64,000 nt of DNA from Micromonospora arborensis (GTDB taxonomy: Bacteria > Actinomycetota > Actinomycetes > Mycobacteriales > Micromonosporaceae), in the NCBI RefSeq assembly GCF_003205615.1, contig NZ_PYBV01000027.1, positions 128,678-192,677 on the forward strand. The letters are read 5' to 3'. The notes below the pieces were generated by a model. The model saw only the letters and a program-made list of their open reading frames with translations. It was not told where the DNA came from and made no database searches. Positions 40,845-47,416 of this stretch are shown here, piece after piece. The stretch's first letter is position 1, and every line of letters starts with the position of its first letter. A program made the translations under genes and the position numbers.

Positions 40845-41553
40845 TCGTAAGGGGCAGCGGGACGCCGCCCGGGTGGTCCGCGAGCAGCTCGCCCGCGAGC
40901 GGCGGCGCCGACGCACGATCTGGGTCTCCGCCGCCGCGGTCGTCGTCCTGATCATCGCCGGTGTCGTCGGCTGGGCCGTCTGGTCCAACCAGCGCTCCGA
41001 CACCTTCACCACCCCGCCTGGCGCCAACGCGGCCGGCACCGGCATCGTCACCGGTGGTGGGCCGGTCACCGTCGACATCTACGAAGACTTCCAATGCCCG
41101 GTCTGCAAGCAGTTCGAGGGAAGCACCGGGGCGACCCTCGAACAGTTGGTGGCCGAGAACAAGGCGAAGGTGGTCTACCACCCGGTCGCGTACCTCAACC
41201 GCTTCTCCACCACCGAGTACTCCACCCGTTCCTCGGCCGCTTCCGGCTGCGCCGCTGCCGGTGGCAAGTTCCGCGAGTACGCGAAAGCGCTCTTCGACAG
41301 GCAGCCGCCGGAGGGCAGCGCCGGGCTCCCCGACGACCAGCTGATCGACATCGGCACCGGTGTGGGCCTCGACCGGGGCTCGTTCGGCGGCTGCGTCAAG
41401 GACGGCACGTACAAGAACTGGACCGAACACGTCACCGACGAGGCCAGCCGGAGCAACGTCACCGGCACACCGACCGTCATGGTCAACGGTCAGCCGCTCG
41501 ACAACCCCACCCCGGAAGCTCTCACCGCAGCCGTGGCGGCGGCCGGCAAGTGA
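40837..41553 (+). CDS. DsbA-family membrane-anchored thioredoxin-like protein
   Basis: A 238-residue protein with a basic N-terminus, one TM anchor (about 27-50) and an outer DsbA/thioredoxin domain with active site CPVC (Cys87, Cys90) and cis-Pro in VTGTPTVMVNG. Two more cysteines (SGCAAAGG and GGCVKDG) are present. It likely oxidises or isomerises disulfides of exported proteins. It overlaps its neighbours on both sides (8 bp and GTGA), so it is part of a coupled operon with MauE and the unknown membrane protein. Confidence 0.93.
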   Translation: MSSRKGQRDAARVVREQLARERRRRRTIWVSAAAVVVLIIAGVVGWAVWSNQRSDTFTTPPGANAAGTGIVTGGGPVTVDIYEDFQCPVCKQFEGSTGATLEQLVAENKAKVVYHPVAYLNRFSTTEYSTRSSAASGCAAAGGKFREYAKALFDRQPPEGSAGLPDDQLIDIGTGVGLDRGSFGGCVKDGTYKNWTEHVTDEASRSNVTGTPTVMVNGQPLDNPTPEALTAAVAAAGK

Positions 41554-42632
41554 TCCGTACCCTGCTGGCCCGCGCCGGCCTGATCGCCGCCGCAGCCTGC
41601 GTGGTCACCCTGAGCACCGCGGCGCCCGCCGCCGCGCACGGCGCGGACGCACCGGACGGCACCGACTACCGCACCCGGGCGACCGGGGTCGCGCCGGCGC
41701 GGCCAGGGTTGGCGGTACGCGTCGTCGAGGCGGGCGCCCGGCTCGAGTTGAGCAACCGCACCGGCCGGGCCGTCGAGGTCATCGGCTACTCCGGCGAGCC
41801 GTACCTGCGGGTCGGCCCGGACGGGGTCTTCGAGAACAGCCGCTCCCCCGCCACCTACCTGAACCGCACCATCGCCGGCGACACCGCGCTCCCGGCCGAG
41901 GCCGACCCGGCCGCCCCGCCGACCTGGCGGCGGATCGCCGACGGGACCACCGTGCGCTGGCACGACCAGCGCGCGCTGTGGCAGGAGTCGGCTCCACCCG
42001 CGGAGGTACGCGCCGCGCCGAACCGCGAGCACCGGGTCCGGGACTGGGCGGTCCCACTACGCGACGGTGCCGACCCAGTGATGATCAACGGCACGCTGGA
42101 CTGGGTGCCGCCGCCGGACGCGTACACCTGGTGGGCGGTGACCATCGTGGGGCTGCTCGCGGTGGGCGCGCTCGGCCTGCTCGCCGCCGCGGCACCGGCT
42201 GGTGCCCGCGCGTTGTCCGCGCTGGGCGCGTTGCTGGTCGCCGGCGGCGTGGTGGCCGTCGTGTACCCGGTGGGGCGGGAGCTGGACGCGGGCGCCCAGG
42301 GGTTGGGCCCGGTGGCGCTCGGGCTGCTGTCCGGGCAGATCTGGTCACTGCTCACCGGCGTCGGCGCGATCGCCGCCGGGTGGTACGCGCTGGCCCGCCG
42401 CCCGGCCGCCGACTTCGCGGTGGCGCTGGCCGGGGCCTGCCTGGCGCTCTTCGCCGGGGCGGCGAACGCCGCCGTGTTCGCCCGGTCCATCGCCCCGGTG
42501 CCCTGGTCACCCGAGATCGCCCGGGTCATGGTCGCGCTGGTGTTGATCACCGGCACCGGAGCGACAGCCGCAGGCGTCCTCCGCCTCCACGCGGCCGCCA
42601 AAACCCCAACCCCAACCCCAACCCGCACCTGA
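41550..42632 (+). CDS. Exported protein with C-terminal TM helices, function unknown
   Basis: A 360-residue protein with a signal peptide (LSTAAPAAAHG), an outer domain of about 165 residues with YLRVGPDGVFENSRSPATY and WHDQRALWQ, then five TM helices and a Thr-Pro repeat at the end (TPTPTPT). After cleavage a near-N-terminal His (AHGADAPD) is again exposed. Similar proteins are, as I recall, found near copper genes in actinobacteria. GTG 41550 overlaps the DsbA stop. Likely the last gene of the sigma-MauE-DsbA operon. Confidence 0.75.
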   Translation: MIRTLLARAGLIAAAACVVTLSTAAPAAAHGADAPDGTDYRTRATGVAPARPGLAVRVVEAGARLELSNRTGRAVEVIGYSGEPYLRVGPDGVFENSRSPATYLNRTIAGDTALPAEADPAAPPTWRRIADGTTVRWHDQRALWQESAPPAEVRAAPNREHRVRDWAVPLRDGADPVMINGTLDWVPPPDAYTWWAVTIVGLLAVGALGLLAAAAPAGARALSALGALLVAGGVVAVVYPVGRELDAGAQGLGPVALGLLSGQIWSLLTGVGAIAAGWYALARRPAADFAVALAGACLALFAGAANAAVFARSIAPVPWSPEIARVMVALVLITGTGATAAGVLRLHAAAKTPTPTPTRT

Positions 42633-42670
42633 CCCGCCCCACCGGCCCCCACCGGCCCCCACCGGCCCGC

Positions 42671-42731
42671 GTTGATCATGAGGTTATTGCCCCCGACACG
42701 CCGGGATGAGGGCAATAACCCCATGATCAAC
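42671..42731. repeat. Long near-perfect inverted repeat between convergent genes
   Basis: Left arm GTTGATCATGAGGTTATTGC and its extension match the right arm at 21 of 22 positions, with a 17-nt loop. It lies between the exported protein (plus) and cbiO (minus), so it can terminate both. A 10-nt ACCGGCCCCC unit repeated three times precedes it (42641-42670). I believe similar palindromes recur in Micromonospora genomes, but could not check. Confidence 0.7.
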
Positions 42732-42746
42732 CAGGATGGGGTGGGG

Positions 42747-43505
42747 TTACCGGGGTGGGGTGAAGCCGTAGGGGAGTTCCAGGCGGTGTTGGGTCAGCAG
42801 GGGGGCGTCATTCAGCAGGTCGAGGGTGGGGGCGTCGGCGACGATCCGGCCACCGTCGAGGATCACCGAACGTTCGCACAGCTCCGCCGCGTACGGCAGG
42901 TCGTGCGTGACCATCAGCAGGGTCACCGGCAGGTCGCGCAGGATCTCGGCCAGCTCACGGCGGGCCGCCGGGTCCAGATTCGACGACGGCTCGTCGAGCA
43001 CCAGGATCTCCGGGTGCATGGCGAGCACGGTGGCCACCGCCACCCGCCGGCGCTGCCCGAACGAGAGATGCTGCGGGGCCCGGTCCCGGTGCTCACCCAT
43101 CCCCACCGCGGCGAGCGCCTCGTCCACCCGGGCGGCCAGCTCGGCCCCGCGCAGACCCAGGTTCGCCGGCCCGAACGCCACGTCCTCCGCCACCGTGGGC
43201 AGGAACAACTGGTCGTCCGGGTCCTGGAAGACGATGCCCACCCGGCGACGCACCTCGGCCAGGGTCGCCCGGTCCGGGGTGACCGTCAGCCCGCCGACAC
43301 TCACGCTGCCCTCGGTCGGGCTGAGGATGCCGTTGAGATGCAGCACCAGCGTGGTCTTGCCCGCGCCGTTGGGCCCGAGCAGCGCCACCCGCGCACCGCG
43401 CGACACGTTCAGGTCCACCCCGTGCAGGGCCACGTGCCCGTCCGGATACGCGTACCGAACGCCACGAACGTCCAGGGAGACAGCGGTCTGCACGACACCG
43501 ATCAT
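42747..43505 (-). CDS. cbiO: Cobalt ECF transporter ATPase CbiO
   Basis: A 252-residue ABC ATPase: Walker A GPNGAGKTT, Q-loop VFQDPDDQLF (the DPDDQ form is typical of ECF ATPases), signature LSFGQRRRV, Walker B ILVLDEPSSNLD and the switch His in MVTHDL. ATG 43505 overlaps the cbiQ stop as ATGA. An upstream extension inside cbiQ is rejected. Energises cobalt uptake with CbiMNQ. Confidence 0.93.
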   Translation of the reverse strand: MIGVVQTAVSLDVRGVRYAYPDGHVALHGVDLNVSRGARVALLGPNGAGKTTLVLHLNGILSPTEGSVSVGGLTVTPDRATLAEVRRRVGIVFQDPDDQLFLPTVAEDVAFGPANLGLRGAELAARVDEALAAVGMGEHRDRAPQHLSFGQRRRVAVATVLAMHPEILVLDEPSSNLDPAARRELAEILRDLPVTLLMVTHDLPYAAELCERSVILDGGRIVADAPTLDLLNDAPLLTQHRLELPYGFTPPR

Positions 43506-44272
43506 GTCAGCACGAGGGCCGTGGCGGCGATGGAGGCCGCCAACACCGGCACGGTCGCCGCGACCAGCCACTGACCGACGCTCGCCGCGCCATCGCCCTG
43601 CCACACGGCGGGCATCCGCCCGGTGTAACCCCGCGACACCATCGCCAGATAGACCCGCTCACCACGCTCGAAGGCGCGCAGGAACAACGCCCCGATCCCG
43701 GCGGCGAAGCCGCGCAGCTGCCACAGGAAGCGCGGGTCGTCGCCCCGGGAGATCCGGGCCACCCGCATCCTCCGCGCCTCGCCGACCAGCACGTCGAGGT
43801 AGCGCAGCATGAACGTGGCGATCTGGGTGAGCACCTGCGGGCAGTGCAACCGGTCCAGCCCCACGATCAGGTCCCGGGTGCTGGTGGTCGCAGCGAGCAG
43901 CAGCGAGGCGAGCACGCCCAGGGTGCCCTTGGCCAGGATGTTCCACGCGCCGTGCAGCCCGTCCTCGGACAGCCGCAGGCCCCACACGTCGACCCGTTCG
44001 CCACTGCCGAGGAACGGCAGCGCGACGGCGAACAGCACGAACGGCAACTCGATGAGCGCCCGGCTGAGCAACCACCGCGGCCCCACCCGGGCCAGCGCCG
44101 CCACCGCCGCCACCAGCACGGCGTACGCGCCGAAAGCCCAGAACGCCGTGCGTGGGGTGGCCACCACGGCGATGGTGAAGACCACCATCGCCACGATCTT
44201 GACCTCGGGCGGGAGCCGGTGCACCGGAGAGTCCGACTCGCGGTACAGCACGTGCCCGTGACCGGCACCCAT
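43502..44272 (-). CDS. cbiQ: Cobalt ECF transporter transmembrane protein CbiQ
   Basis: A 256-residue T-component with five or six TM helices and the coupling motifs ARRMRVARISRG and ERGERVYLAMVSRGYTG, the Ala-Arg-Gly patterns that contact the ATPase. ATG 44272 is the natural start, 16 bp after the PDGLE gene; a much longer open frame upstream overlaps that gene and is unsupported. Part of the cbiMNQO operon. Confidence 0.93.
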   Translation of the reverse strand: MGAGHGHVLYRESDSPVHRLPPEVKIVAMVVFTIAVVATPRTAFWAFGAYAVLVAAVAALARVGPRWLLSRALIELPFVLFAVALPFLGSGERVDVWGLRLSEDGLHGAWNILAKGTLGVLASLLLAATTSTRDLIVGLDRLHCPQVLTQIATFMLRYLDVLVGEARRMRVARISRGDDPRFLWQLRGFAAGIGALFLRAFERGERVYLAMVSRGYTGRMPAVWQGDGAASVGQWLVAATVPVLAASIAATALVLT

Positions 44273-44288
44273 GACGCGTACCCCCTGC

Positions 44289-44717
44289 TCAGCCGGCCGT
44301 GCCGGCGCGGGACGTCGCCGCGTCGTCCGCGGCGGGCGTCGCGCCCTCGGCGGACGTCGTCGCGTCGCCGCCGGTGGGCGTGGTGCCCCGACGGCGCAGC
44401 AGCCAGAAGCCGCCAGCGCCGATCGCGAAGGTGACAAGCACCCCGAGCACCCCGGAGAGGCCGGTCGAGACGAAGCTGTTCTGCACACCCCGCACGCCGT
44501 AGTCGGCGAGCGGGCTGTCGGCGAACTCGTGGTCCCGTGCCTGCTGAGCCGGGCAACTGCCGCCGACGATGTTGTCGTCGGCGTCGACCGTGCAGCCCTT
44601 GAGCAGGGACGAATCCAACCCGTCCGGGTGGGATGAGGCGTAGTTGCTGACCACACCGGCGAGCAGCAGGGCGACCAACAGGCCACCGGCCAGGAAGGCC
44701 CACGAGCGATTCTTCAT
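44289..44717 (-). CDS. PDGLE-domain protein, CbiN-like subunit
   Basis: A 142-residue membrane protein: N-terminal TM, outer segment beginning SSHPDGLDSSL (the PDGLE signature), two Cys (KGCTVDADDN and GGSCPAQQ), a second TM near 85-108, and an Ala/Thr/Gly-rich cytoplasmic tail. It replaces CbiN as the small accessory subunit of the cobalt transporter. It overlaps cbiM by ATGA. The pair of Cys in the outer loop is not general for the family as I know it. Confidence 0.87.
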   Translation of the reverse strand: MKNRSWAFLAGGLLVALLLAGVVSNYASSHPDGLDSSLLKGCTVDADDNIVGGSCPAQQARDHEFADSPLADYGVRGVQNSFVSTGLSGVLGVLVTFAIGAGGFWLLRRRGTTPTGGDATTSAEGATPAADDAATSRAGTAG

Positions 44718-45415
44718 CGAACACCTCCGGCGACCGGGACAGCGGGGGTGGCGGGCGCGCGCAGGGAGCGCAGCGCGTACACCAGGTCGGGTCGCACCTT
44801 GGCGACGGTGAGCACGGTGGTCGCGGTGATCAGGCCCTCGCCGATGCCGATCAGCAGGTGGACGCCGGCCATCGTGCCGGCCAGGCCGGTCAGGTTGTTG
44901 CCCAGGTCGGTGGTGCCGCCCAGCCAGTACTCCAGGACGAACCCCTGCGACGCGACCACCACGCTGAGCGTGGCCGCGACGAACGCGGTGACGGCCAGCC
45001 CGGCCCGTGTGCGGGGCAGCACCCGCAGCAGCACCGCGATCAGCACGTACGCCGCGGCGGTGCCGATCAGCGCCATGTTGGTGATGTTGAGGCCGAGCAT
45101 CGCCACGCCGCCGTCACCGAAGATCAGTGCCTGCACGACCAGGACCACGGACACGCAGAGCGCGCCGACCCACGGGCCGACCAGCATGGCGGCGAGCGCG
45201 CCACCGAGCAGGTGGCCGCTCACGCCGGCCGTGAAGATCGGGAAGTTGAGCATCTGGACGGCGAAGATGAACGCGGCCACCAGGCCCGCCATCGGGGCCA
45301 GCCGGTCGTCCAGGTCGCGCCGGCCGCGCAGGACGCAGGCGGTGAGCGCGGCAAGAGCGAGCGCAGCGAAGATCGCCGCGACGGGACCGTCGATGATCCC
45401 GTTCGAGATGTGCAT
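44714..45415 (-). CDS. cbiM: Cobalt ECF transporter S component CbiM
   Basis: A 233-residue protein with six or seven TM helices. The start at ATG 45415 gives the N-terminus MHISNGIIDGP, the conserved Met-His-Ile end whose free N-terminus and His2 bind the metal in CbiM/NikM. An extension by nine residues would destroy this, so it is rejected. Later motifs are GVSGHLLGG and GVHLLIGIGEG. Whether it prefers cobalt or nickel cannot be settled from sequence. First gene of the operon. Confidence 0.95.
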   Translation of the reverse strand: MHISNGIIDGPVAAIFAALALAALTACVLRGRRDLDDRLAPMAGLVAAFIFAVQMLNFPIFTAGVSGHLLGGALAAMLVGPWVGALCVSVVLVVQALIFGDGGVAMLGLNITNMALIGTAAAYVLIAVLLRVLPRTRAGLAVTAFVAATLSVVVASQGFVLEYWLGGTTDLGNNLTGLAGTMAGVHLLIGIGEGLITATTVLTVAKVRPDLVYALRSLRAPATPAVPVAGGVR

Positions 45416-45475
45416 CGCCAGTGTTTCCACGCGACCTCCCACACGTCAGCGGGCCCGGCCGGGCCAGCGTGCGTC

Positions 45476-45481
45476 AGCCTA
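45476..45481 (-). promoter_or_regulatory. -10 box TAGGCT of cbiMNQO
   Basis: On the minus strand TAGGCT lies 17 nt downstream of TGGCAA, a -35 candidate in the palindrome at 45495-45519. The predicted start leaves a leader of about 55 nt before cbiM. Confidence 0.5.
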
Positions 45482-45494
45482 TTTCCCAAACCTC

Positions 45495-45519
45495 GTTGTT
45501 GCCAGACTCTGGCAACAAC
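45495..45519. promoter_or_regulatory. Perfect 25-bp palindrome, candidate metal-regulator operator for cbiMNQO
   Basis: GTTGTTGCCAGA-C-TCTGGCAACAAC, 12-bp arms around one central base. One half covers the proposed -35 of cbiM, as expected of a repressor site. An outer CCTC/GAGG pair extends it imperfectly. It resembles Fur-family inverted repeats (TTGCC...GGCAA) in general form. No T-tract follows, so a terminator is less likely. Confidence 0.55.
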
Positions 45520-45602
45520 GCGAGGTGATGATCACTCTGCCGGTCGGTGACGGGTGCGCCACCACCGCGCGTTGCCGGCGACGTCAGCCACCGGGCCGGC
45601 GG

Positions 45603-45608
45603 TATCGT
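45603..45608 (+). promoter_or_regulatory. -10 box TATCGT, probable leaderless promoter of bcp
   Basis: TATCGT is followed by exactly six bases and then ATG 45615. Confidence 0.5.
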
Positions 45609-45614
45609 CGGGCC

Positions 45615-46091
45615 ATGACCGTGCCCGACCGTCTCTCCCCCGGTGATCCCGCGCCCGAGTTCACCCTCACCACCGACACCGGCGACCAGCTCTCGCTCGC
45701 CGGCCTGCGAGGCCGCAAGGTGGTCCTGTACGCCTACCCCGCCGCGATGACCCCCGGCTGCACCAAGCAGGCCTGCGACTTCCGCGACTCGCTCGCCTCG
45801 CTCCAGGCCGCCGGCTACGAGGTCGTCGGCATCTCCCCGGACAAGCCGGAGAAGCTGGCGAAGTTCCGCGAGCGCGACGCGATCACCTTTCCGCTGGTGT
45901 CGGACGTGGACAAGGCGGTGCTGACCGCCTACGGCGCGTACGGCGAGAAGCAGCTGTACGGCAAAACCGTCACCGGCGTGATCCGCTCGACGTTCGTGAT
46001 CGACGCCGACGGCAAGATCGAGCGCGCGCTCTACAACGTCAAGGCCACCGGGCACGTCGCCAAGCTCCGCCGCGACCTCGGCCTGGACTGA
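45615..46091 (+). CDS. bcp: Thioredoxin-dependent peroxiredoxin, Bcp/PrxQ type
   Basis: A 158-residue AhpC/TSA-fold thiol peroxidase. The active-site segment TPGCTKQACDF gives peroxidatic Cys49 and resolving Cys54, five apart as in atypical two-Cys Bcp. The usual Asn of the A-N-T-P motif is Met here (AAMTPGC). It reduces peroxides with thioredoxin in the cytosol. A longer open frame upstream is a shadow; the -10 box six bases before the ATG fixes the start. Confidence 0.95.
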   Translation: MTVPDRLSPGDPAPEFTLTTDTGDQLSLAGLRGRKVVLYAYPAAMTPGCTKQACDFRDSLASLQAAGYEVVGISPDKPEKLAKFRERDAITFPLVSDVDKAVLTAYGAYGEKQLYGKTVTGVIRSTFVIDADGKIERALYNVKATGHVAKLRRDLGLD

Positions 46092-46109
46092 CCTGTCGTA
46101 CCGGGCCGA

Positions 46110-46115
46110 TACGTT
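46110..46115 (+). promoter_or_regulatory. -10 box TACGTT, probable leaderless promoter of the HNH-tRNA pair
   Basis: TACGTT is followed by exactly six bases and then GTG 46122. CTGACC lies 16 nt upstream as a weak -35. The same transcript would run into the tRNA at 46709. Confidence 0.5.
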
Positions 46116-46121
46116 CTGTCA

Positions 46122-46718
46122 GTGGTCCGATACAAATACACTCCCGAAGCGCTCGCCGCCGCGGCAGCCGCCGCACGGAACATCACCGAGGTGATGCGGC
46201 TGCTCGGCGTACACGTCAGCGGCGGCTCGCACGCACACATCAGTCGCCAGCTCAAACGCTTCAACATCGACACGTCGCATTTCACTGGCCAGGCACACAA
46301 CCGAGGGGTTCGTTGGCGACGGATGTCCCCCACAGAGCTGCTGGTCGTGCTGCCGGAGGGCTCTCGCCGAATCCCCGGGATCCGCCTCAAACGCGCCCTG
46401 GCAACAATCGGTCTCCCCGAGAGCTGCGAGGTTTGCGGCACCGGGTCAACGTGGCAAGGCTGCAAGCTGACGCTGCACGTGGACCACATCAATGGCGATT
46501 TCCTCGACAACCGGCCACGCAATCTCCGACTGTTGTGCCCTAACTGTCACAGCCAGACCTCCACGTACGCTGGTCAACGACGGCCCGCCCGGATCGAGCC
46601 TGGGGTGGTCTACGATCCTGATGCGGTTACTCCGACCGGCTTCCGGATAGGTAGGCGACTGCCTCGGCAACGCGAGTGGCCGTGGACGTTGGTGGAGTAC
46701 AGCATCAAGGGGCCGTAG
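46122..46718 (+). CDS. HNH endonuclease-like protein overlapping a tRNA gene
   Basis: A 198-residue protein. The N-terminal half looks like DNA-binding helices (AAAAAARNITEVMRLLG, then SHAHISRQLKRFNIDTSHF). The C-terminal half is an HNH nuclease: zinc knuckle pairs CEVC (Cys102, Cys105) and CPNC (Cys139, Cys142), with LHVDHINGD and NLRLLCPNCHSQT as the beta-beta-alpha metal core. Codons are less G/C-biased at third positions than in neighbours (AAA, ACT, AAT, CCT, GCA appear often), which suggests recent transfer. The TAG stop at 46716-46718 lies inside the downstream tRNA. A homing-type nuclease is the best reading; its target is unknown. Confidence 0.88.
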   Translation: MVRYKYTPEALAAAAAAARNITEVMRLLGVHVSGGSHAHISRQLKRFNIDTSHFTGQAHNRGVRWRRMSPTELLVVLPEGSRRIPGIRLKRALATIGLPESCEVCGTGSTWQGCKLTLHVDHINGDFLDNRPRNLRLLCPNCHSQTSTYAGQRRPARIEPGVVYDPDAVTPTGFRIGRRLPRQREWPWTLVEYSIKGP

Positions 46719-46782
46719 CCCAACGGCAGGAGGCATGCGGTTTAGGTCCGCACCAGTGCGGGTTCGAATCCCGTCGGCCCCA
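46709..46782 (+). tRNA. Unusual type I tRNA with anticodon TAG (Leu-like codon CUA)
   Basis: 74 nt. Acceptor GGGGCCG/CGGCCCC is perfect, D stem GCC/GGC, anticodon stem TGCGG/CCGCA with loop TTTAGGT giving anticodon TAG and G37, five-base variable region, T arm GCGGG/CCCGT with TTCGAAT loop, and discriminator A; CCA is not encoded. Bacterial tRNA-Leu normally has a long variable arm, which is absent. The first ten bases overlap the 3' end of the HNH gene. Structure predicts a functional tRNA; identity is uncertain. Confidence 0.85.
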
Positions 46783-46875
46783 CTTATCGTCGGCCTGACC
46801 AGGCAACGCGGCTCGACGAGCGACGTTGTCGGGCGCGTCACTGTCGCGGGTCGCGGGCCTGGTCGCTGAGTCAGG

Positions 46876-47412
46876 ATGGCGAGCGTGAGTCTGCGCTTCG
46901 TCCTCGACCCCGATCTGACCCCACAGCTGCGCGCCGAGATCGTCGACCTCTGGGCGGATGTCAGCAACGCTGGCGGCGCGGTCGGGTTCGTCCCGCCGGT
47001 GACCGCCGCCGACGTCCAGGCCACCGCCGACCCGACCTTCGCCGGCATTGCCGACGGACCGGATCGGCTGCTGGTCGGATACTCCGGCGACCGGCTGGTG
47101 GCCATGCTGATCTTCGGTGACAACCGTTTCCCGCTCAAGGCTCACTGGTGCGTGCTGAAGCGGGTGATGGTCCATCCGGACACCCAGGGCGCCGGCTACG
47201 GCTCGGCGCTGATGACCGAGGCCGCCCGGCTGGGCAGGGAGTTCGGCCACGAGGCGCTGCACGTCACGCTGCGCGACGGGTTGGGGTTGGACAAGTTCTA
47301 CGGCCGCCTCGGGTATCGGGAGATCGGCCGCCTGCCGGGCGCGTTGCGGTTGGCGGCCGACGACGACCGGGACGAGATCCTGATGTGGCTCGACCTGACG
47401 CCTGTCGACTGA
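46876..47412 (+). CDS. GNAT-family N-acetyltransferase
   Basis: A 178-residue GNAT. Motif A lies in VLKRVMVHPDTQGAGYGSALM, the acetyl-CoA pyrophosphate loop being Q-x-x-G-x-G/A (QGAGYG), and the C-terminal motif B is around LDKFYGRLGYREIGRLPGA. Cytosolic. It is a single gene, convergent with the expansin gene with 4 bp between stops. Substrate unknown. Confidence 0.9.
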   Translation: MASVSLRFVLDPDLTPQLRAEIVDLWADVSNAGGAVGFVPPVTAADVQATADPTFAGIADGPDRLLVGYSGDRLVAMLIFGDNRFPLKAHWCVLKRVMVHPDTQGAGYGSALMTEAARLGREFGHEALHVTLRDGLGLDKFYGRLGYREIGRLPGALRLAADDDRDEILMWLDLTPVD

Positions 47413-47416
47413 GCGG

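Noticed and set aside
45416..45494. Cobalamin riboswitch upstream of cbiM
   Set aside because: No B12-box-like sequence or the expected 180-200-nt leader is present; the predicted leader is about 55 nt.
46709..46782. Amber-suppressor tRNA
   Set aside because: A suppressor of UAG needs anticodon CUA. The anticodon here is UAG, which reads CUA.
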